From the NCBI RefSeq assembly GCF_020165985.1, contig NZ_JAIUKZ010000009.1:62001-126000 (forward strand): DNA of 64,000 nucleotides. The letters are read 5' to 3'. The notes under the pieces were generated by a model that did no database searches, was not told where the DNA came from, and saw nothing but the letters and a program-made list of their open reading frames with translations. The translations under genes and the position numbers were made by a program. This document shows positions 60,950 to 64,000 of this stretch, piece by piece (the stretch's first letter is position 1; every line of letters begins with the position of its first letter). The DNA comes from Bacillus sp. RAR_GA_16 (GTDB lineage Bacteria; Bacillota; Bacilli; Bacillales; Guptibacillaceae).

Positions 60950-61042
60950 ATGATGAGCACATTTGAGGCGCTTGTTTTAATGATTAGTTTTGCTTCTCTC
61001 GTGGTCACAATTATTACGGTTTCTAGTAATAAAAAGAAGTAA
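60950..61042 (+). CDS. Holin-like type I toxin peptide (BsrE/BsrG/TxpA-like), 30 aa
   Basis: Thirty residues: an initiating Met pair, then STFEALVLMISFASLVV, a single hydrophobic helix, and a polar, Lys-rich end (SSNKKK). The N-terminus closely resembles BsrE (MSTFQALMLM) and the putative holin-like toxin family. AAGGGGGTG lies about ten bases upstream of the ATG. In the 5' leader GCAGGGTGGG (60902-60911) is perfectly complementary to CCCACCCTGC (61043-61052) right after the stop codon, so the mRNA can close on itself and limit translation, as in known type I toxin mRNAs. A convergent antisense promoter lies at 61180-61208. A membrane toxin controlled by antisense RNA is inferred. The ORF is short, so it is often missed. 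Confidence 0.8.
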   Translation: MMSTFEALVLMISFASLVVTIITVSSNKKK

Positions 61043-61172
61043 CCCACCCTGCCCCGGCCAAGGATTAAGGTGAGTTACTTTTTGCCTTTTGAGCCGCCGC
61101 TCGTCATGCGGAGCAGCTGTATGGACGCTGGTGCGAAAGCACCGGCGTTCTTTTTTTATACCTTATGTTCTC
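61043..61172 (-). ncRNA. Candidate antisense antitoxin RNA
   Basis: An RNA started from the minus-strand promoter at 61180-61208 would begin near 61173 and run under the 3' region of the toxin mRNA, including its GC-rich stem-loops. Overlap at 3' ends is the arrangement of TxpA/RatA and BsrG/SR4. The 3' end of the RNA is not located. Confidence 0.5.
61124..61158 (+). terminator. Rho-independent terminator of the toxin transcript
   Basis: GACGCTGGTGC-GAAA-GCACCGGCGTTC stem-loop followed by seven T residues. Confidence 0.9.
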
Positions 61173-61179
61173 TAGCTAT

Positions 61180-61208
61180 ATTATATGCAATTAGGGTGAT
61201 TGTGGCAA
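61180..61208 (-). promoter_or_regulatory. Sigma-A promoter for the antisense RNA
   Basis: Minus strand: -35 TTGCCA (61208-61203), 17-base spacer, -10 TATAAT (61185-61180). It points at the toxin gene. Confidence 0.72.
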
Positions 61209-61218
61209 GAGGATCATT

Positions 61219-61263
61219 CGGGCGGTGCCTGTCACCGCCCGCTTTTTGGGTGATTTTGTCGAA
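61219..61263 (+). repeat. 41-bp dispersed element, copy 14, with longest hairpin
   Basis: CGGGCGGTG-CCTGT-CACCGCCCG (perfect nine-base stem, five-base loop) + CTTTTTGGGTGATTT + TGTCGAA. The 41-bp unit is 61223-61263. It lies about 10 bases beyond the antisense promoter. Confidence 0.95.
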
Positions 61264-61405
61264 CGAATGATAAGCCTTTTGCGTCAAGGTTCACGATAAA
61301 TAGACGAAATATATATAATAATCAGTTAATAAGTTGCGTTTTGTACAATGTCCATTCAAATCTGGTTTGGTATAGTAAACAAAAAGTGGAAAAGGATGAG
61401 TGTGA

Positions 61406-62650
61406 ATGGGAATCAATCGAAGACGTTTACAGAGTCATCTGGAAGAACTGGCTAAGATCGGAAAGATTGGTGAGACGGGTGTTTGTCGTCTAGCGCATTC
61501 GAAGGAAGACCGAGAAGCGGTGGAAGTTGTAAAGGGATGGATGGAAGAAGCTGGACTAGAGACTCGTATTGACGGTTTTGGGAATTTAATCGGAAGGATA
61601 GATGGAGTGAAAAAGGAGCAGCCGATTCTAATGCTTGGATCTCACATCGATTCGCAGCCGTATGGCGGACGCTTTGATGGAACTGCAGGGGCACTTGGAG
61701 CAATAGAGGTCGTACATACGATGAAAGATAACGGCATTACACCGAATCGTACAATTGAGGTGATTTGTTTTTCGGATGAAGAAGGGTCTCGTTTTAATAA
61801 AGGGGTCTTCGGTGTGAGAGCACTTGCTGGCTTGCTAGAGGAAGGGGAGCTTGAACGCAAAGATAAGACAGGGATGACGAGAAAAGAAGCGCTGAAGGAA
61901 TTCGGAGTTGAGCCTGATCTTACGGAAAGTCCCGTATACAAAGAAGGAGAGATTAAAGCTTTCTTGGAACTTCACATTGAGCAAGGCCCAGTCTTAGAAT
62001 CCAAAAATAAACCAGTTGGGATCGTCTCAGGAATTTCAGGACCTATCTGGCTAACCGTTACGCTTGAAGGTTTTGCAGGACATGCTGGCTCGGTTCCAAT
62101 GCCTTTACGAAAAGATGCGATGGTTGGAGCAAGTGAAATCATTACGAAATTTGACCAACTTATTAAAGAGGAAGGACAAGAAACCACGGTCGGAACCGTT
62201 GGGAGTGTTCAGGTATTTCCAAACTCTCGTAACATCATTCCGGAAAAAGTGGAATTTACGATGGATTTACGTGATATCGACCTTGAGCATCGTACCAAGC
62301 TCGAAAAAAAGCTCTACACGATCATTGAAGAAGCTGCATCAACTTACAAACTCACGTACACGATTACGGAAGACACTCGGAGTGAACCACGCTACTGTGC
62401 AGACTGGATCAAAACGATCATGAGCGAAGAAGACAAGAAGCTTGGTTATGAATCACCAGTTTTAATGAGCGGTCCCTTTCACGATGCTCTATTTATGTCG
62501 TATATCAGTGACTATGGGATGGTTTTTGTTCGATGTGAGAAAGGGATTAGTCATAATCCGCTTGAATTTGCGGAAATGGATGATATTCAGAAAGGGGTGC
62601 AATTACTTTATCAGACAGCTATTCGGATTGCGATGGAAGAGGAGGGATGA
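61406..62650 (+). CDS. M20-family N-carbamoyl-amino-acid hydrolase / allantoate amidohydrolase-like
   Basis: 414 residues, zinc-dependent amidase/hydantoinase type. Motifs: LGSHIDSQPYGGRFDGTAGALGAIEVV (first metal His and Asp), CFSDEEGSRFNKGVFG (Glu pair), ELHIEQGPVLE, the dimerisation-domain GFAGHAGSVPMPLRKDAM and the final ISHNPLEFAEMDD with the last metal His. It cleaves N-carbamoyl groups from amino acids, beta-ureidopropionate or allantoate in the cytosol. GGATGAGTGTG lies before the ATG. It is separate from the nitrilase/NCS1 operon at 17-20 kb but fits the same nitrogen-salvage theme. Confidence 0.9.
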   Translation: MGINRRRLQSHLEELAKIGKIGETGVCRLAHSKEDREAVEVVKGWMEEAGLETRIDGFGNLIGRIDGVKKEQPILMLGSHIDSQPYGGRFDGTAGALGAIEVVHTMKDNGITPNRTIEVICFSDEEGSRFNKGVFGVRALAGLLEEGELERKDKTGMTRKEALKEFGVEPDLTESPVYKEGEIKAFLELHIEQGPVLESKNKPVGIVSGISGPIWLTVTLEGFAGHAGSVPMPLRKDAMVGASEIITKFDQLIKEEGQETTVGTVGSVQVFPNSRNIIPEKVEFTMDLRDIDLEHRTKLEKKLYTIIEEAASTYKLTYTITEDTRSEPRYCADWIKTIMSEEDKKLGYESPVLMSGPFHDALFMSYISDYGMVFVRCEKGISHNPLEFAEMDDIQKGVQLLYQTAIRIAMEEEG

Positions 62651-62696
62651 CGAAATCATTTATTAGATTATCGAGAAAATGGTATAAAGAAAGCAA

Positions 62697-62732
62697 GTGG
62701 CATGCTGTAAAAAAGCATGCTACCTTTTTTGC
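62697..62732. terminator. Rho-independent terminator between convergent genes
   Basis: GTGGCATGCT / AGCATGCTAC stem with a seven-base loop and six T residues after the hydrolase gene; it may also serve the convergent thioesterase gene. Confidence 0.82.
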
Positions 62733-62744
62733 TTTCTATTTATC

Positions 62745-63182
62745 TTAAATCGACGAGTGACTCAACTTTTCAAATAAAATGATAGCTTCTTTGACTTTTT
62801 CTGGGATTACCTGCGATCTACCGCTATTCACATCATAATTCACTTGTACAACCTCGGCTTTCACAAGCAGCTCGTCCTTTCGCATAATCACATGACATAG
62901 TTCAACACTAGTTTTCCCAAGCTTCGTCACACGGCAAGACACGTCAAGAACATCATCTAATTTAGCTGGTTTTATAAACTCAATGGTAATCTTTCTTAAG
63001 ACAGGATCAAATAAATGATCTTCAGCCAGCTGTTGTAACCGATCACCAAGAACGTGTCGGAAATATTCTGTAGTGGCAATGTCGATGTACGTGGAATAAT
63101 GGGCATTATAGACAATTTTTTGACCGTCAATCTCGGAATAGCGCACGCGGATGGGATAAGAGAAATGCTCTTCTTGAGACAT
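62745..63182 (-). CDS. Hotdog-fold acyl-CoA thioesterase (YbgC/YneP-like)
   Basis: 145 residues, 4HBT family. N-terminal RVRYSEIDGQKIVYNAHYSTYIDIATTEYFRH carries the SxxDxxxxVxxxxYxxxxE active-site pattern with catalytic Asp near residue 19. It hydrolyses acyl-CoA thioesters in the cytosol; the chain or aryl substrate is unknown. The GAGGTGAATT start context supports the ATG. Single gene, convergent with the M20 hydrolase and divergent from the dehydrogenase. Confidence 0.88.
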   Translation of the reverse strand: MSQEEHFSYPIRVRYSEIDGQKIVYNAHYSTYIDIATTEYFRHVLGDRLQQLAEDHLFDPVLRKITIEFIKPAKLDDVLDVSCRVTKLGKTSVELCHVIMRKDELLVKAEVVQVNYDVNSGRSQVIPEKVKEAIILFEKLSHSSI

Positions 63183-63347
63183 AATTCACCTCAAATTCCT
63201 TTTTTCTTCATATTAACACAATATTCAGTTTTTATATGAGCGTTGTTACGAAATTTCCCGGGTAATGTCTCTATATGAAAAAGGGATTTGGACTTTATTC
63301 GTGAAGAGTGTAGCTTAGAGGAAAATAAAAGCTGGGAGTGGAGAAAA

Positions 63348-64000
63348 GTGTTGAAACCGAAAGTATATCTTACGCGAAAATTACCAGATGAGATTATTAA
63401 TCAGCTAAGCGAGAAATGTGAATTGCGGATGTGGTGGTCTGAGGAAGAACCTGTCCCTCGTGCTGTTCTAGAGCGAGAAATCCAAGAAGTGGACGGGCTT
63501 TTCTGCATGTTAACGGAAGAAATTGATCATTCGCTCCTTGAAAATGCCTCGAAACTCAAAGTAGTAGCGAATATGGCAGTAGGCTACAACAATATCGACA
63601 TAAAAGCGGCAAAGGAAAAAGGAGTTGTCGTGACGAATACACCGGGCGTGCTAACGGAAACGACAGCTGACTTAACGTTTGCCTTACTAATGGCGACCGC
63701 TCGGAGGATTCCTGAAGCATCTACTTATTTACGTGAAGGAAAATGGGAAGCCTGGTCTCCCATGCAGTTAACAGGTCAGGACGTTTATGGATCAACGTTA
63801 GGGATTATTGGTATGGGAAGAATCGGAGAAGCTGTAGCGAAAAGAGCCAGGGGATTTAATATGGAAGTTCTTTATCACAATCGTCGAAGAAATCAAGACG
63901 CTGAAGAGGAGATGGAACTTCAATTTGTAGAACTAGACGACCTTTTAAAAACAGCTGACTTTGTCTGCGTTTTAACACCGCTAACTTCTGAGACGAAGAA
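63348..64000 (+). CDS. D-2-hydroxyacid dehydrogenase (glyoxylate/hydroxypyruvate reductase-like), partial
   Basis: The first about 217 residues of a D-2-hydroxyacid dehydrogenase, cut by the window end. It starts at GTG 63348 (or TTG 63351) after GGGAGTGGAG. N-terminal catalytic-domain blocks are KVYLTRKLPDEIINQLSEK and LKVVANMAVGYNNIDIKAAKEKGVVVTNTPGVLTETTADLTFALLMATARR; the NAD site is GSTLGIIGMGRIGEAVAKRARGF. It likely reduces glyoxylate or hydroxypyruvate with NAD(P)H. The catalytic Glu and His lie outside the window. Confidence 0.9.
   Translation, partial: MLKPKVYLTRKLPDEIINQLSEKCELRMWWSEEEPVPRAVLEREIQEVDGLFCMLTEEIDHSLLENASKLKVVANMAVGYNNIDIKAAKEKGVVVTNTPGVLTETTADLTFALLMATARRIPEASTYLREGKWEAWSPMQLTGQDVYGSTLGIIGMGRIGEAVAKRARGFNMEVLYHNRRRNQDAEEEMELQFVELDDLLKTADFVCVLTPLTSETK

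Noticed and set aside
1-64000. CRISPR array
   Set aside because: The 14 repeats are tens of kilobases apart and not regularly spaced; no cas genes.
1-64000. tRNA or rRNA genes
   Set aside because: No tRNA cloverleaf with a GTTCGAATC-type T arm and no rRNA core sequence were noticed in a visual reading.

Overview
The window looks like chromosomal DNA of a low-to-mid GC, endospore-forming, probably aerobic and possibly marine or alkaliphilic Bacillaceae. The grounds are strong AGGAGG ribosome binding sites, GTG/TTG starts, GerA-type spore germination genes, a PAS sensor kinase of sporulation-kinase type, and many Na+-coupled symporters. No rRNA, tRNA, CRISPR array, recognisable transposase or phage module was seen. 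I cannot name the species.

Layout. 0-4.9 kb: two paralogous membrane-anchored DUF6241-like proteins, a four-PAS histidine kinase and a pRiA4b ORF-3-like protein. 4.9-5.8 kb: a gene-free stretch with strong RNA-like secondary structure on the minus strand. 5.8-10.3 kb: a DUF2922/DUF1659 pair, a frameshifted membrane acyltransferase, an orphan phenylacetate-CoA ligase and an alpha/beta hydrolase. 10.4-16.3 kb: a germinant-receptor locus (gerA, small D subunit, two gerB, divergent gerC) with two frameshifts. 17-36.5 kb: a catabolic island for N-containing compounds. It holds a ureohydrolase, Na+ symporter, aldehyde dehydrogenase, NCS1 permease, nitrilase-type amidohydrolase and cyclase on the minus strand, and a sigma-54 activator, two GABA aminotransferases, another aldehyde dehydrogenase, a DadA-like oxidase, a cytosolic gamma-glutamyltransferase, split chromate transporters, a GntR regulator and an APC permease. 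Two good -24/-12 promoters and three tandem palindromes tie the activator to this island. The likely theme is feeding of guanidino/ureido/gamma-glutamyl compounds into GABA or beta-alanine and on to central metabolism.

37-44 kb: a sugar ABC operon (no ATPase gene) with a Gfo/Idh/MocA oxidoreductase, a GntR/HutC regulator, a cre-like operator and a phosphofructokinase-like kinase. 44-51 kb: a POT peptide transporter, frameshifted asparagine synthetase, YitT and tandem MgtC genes (the first frameshifted). 51-57 kb: a glycosyltransferase and a YfhO/CsbB-like/GtrA cassette for sugar decoration of cell-envelope polymers. 57-64 kb: YhdT-PanF, a secreted M28 peptidase, a previously unlisted 30-residue holin-like type I toxin with a convergent antisense promoter, a carbamoylase-type M20 hydrolase, a thioesterase and a partial 2-hydroxyacid dehydrogenase.

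The most striking signal is a dispersed 41-bp element present 14 times (13 full length, one 10 bp shorter), always in the + orientation. It has a fixed left end (TGGTGCCTGTCACCACCCG), a variable 15-bp middle, and a right end TGTCGAA that equals the Spo0A box consensus. Many copies sit exactly between a stop codon and an intrinsic terminator. A second cross-cutting signal is five genes broken by a single inserted base each, which may be sequence error or real decay.
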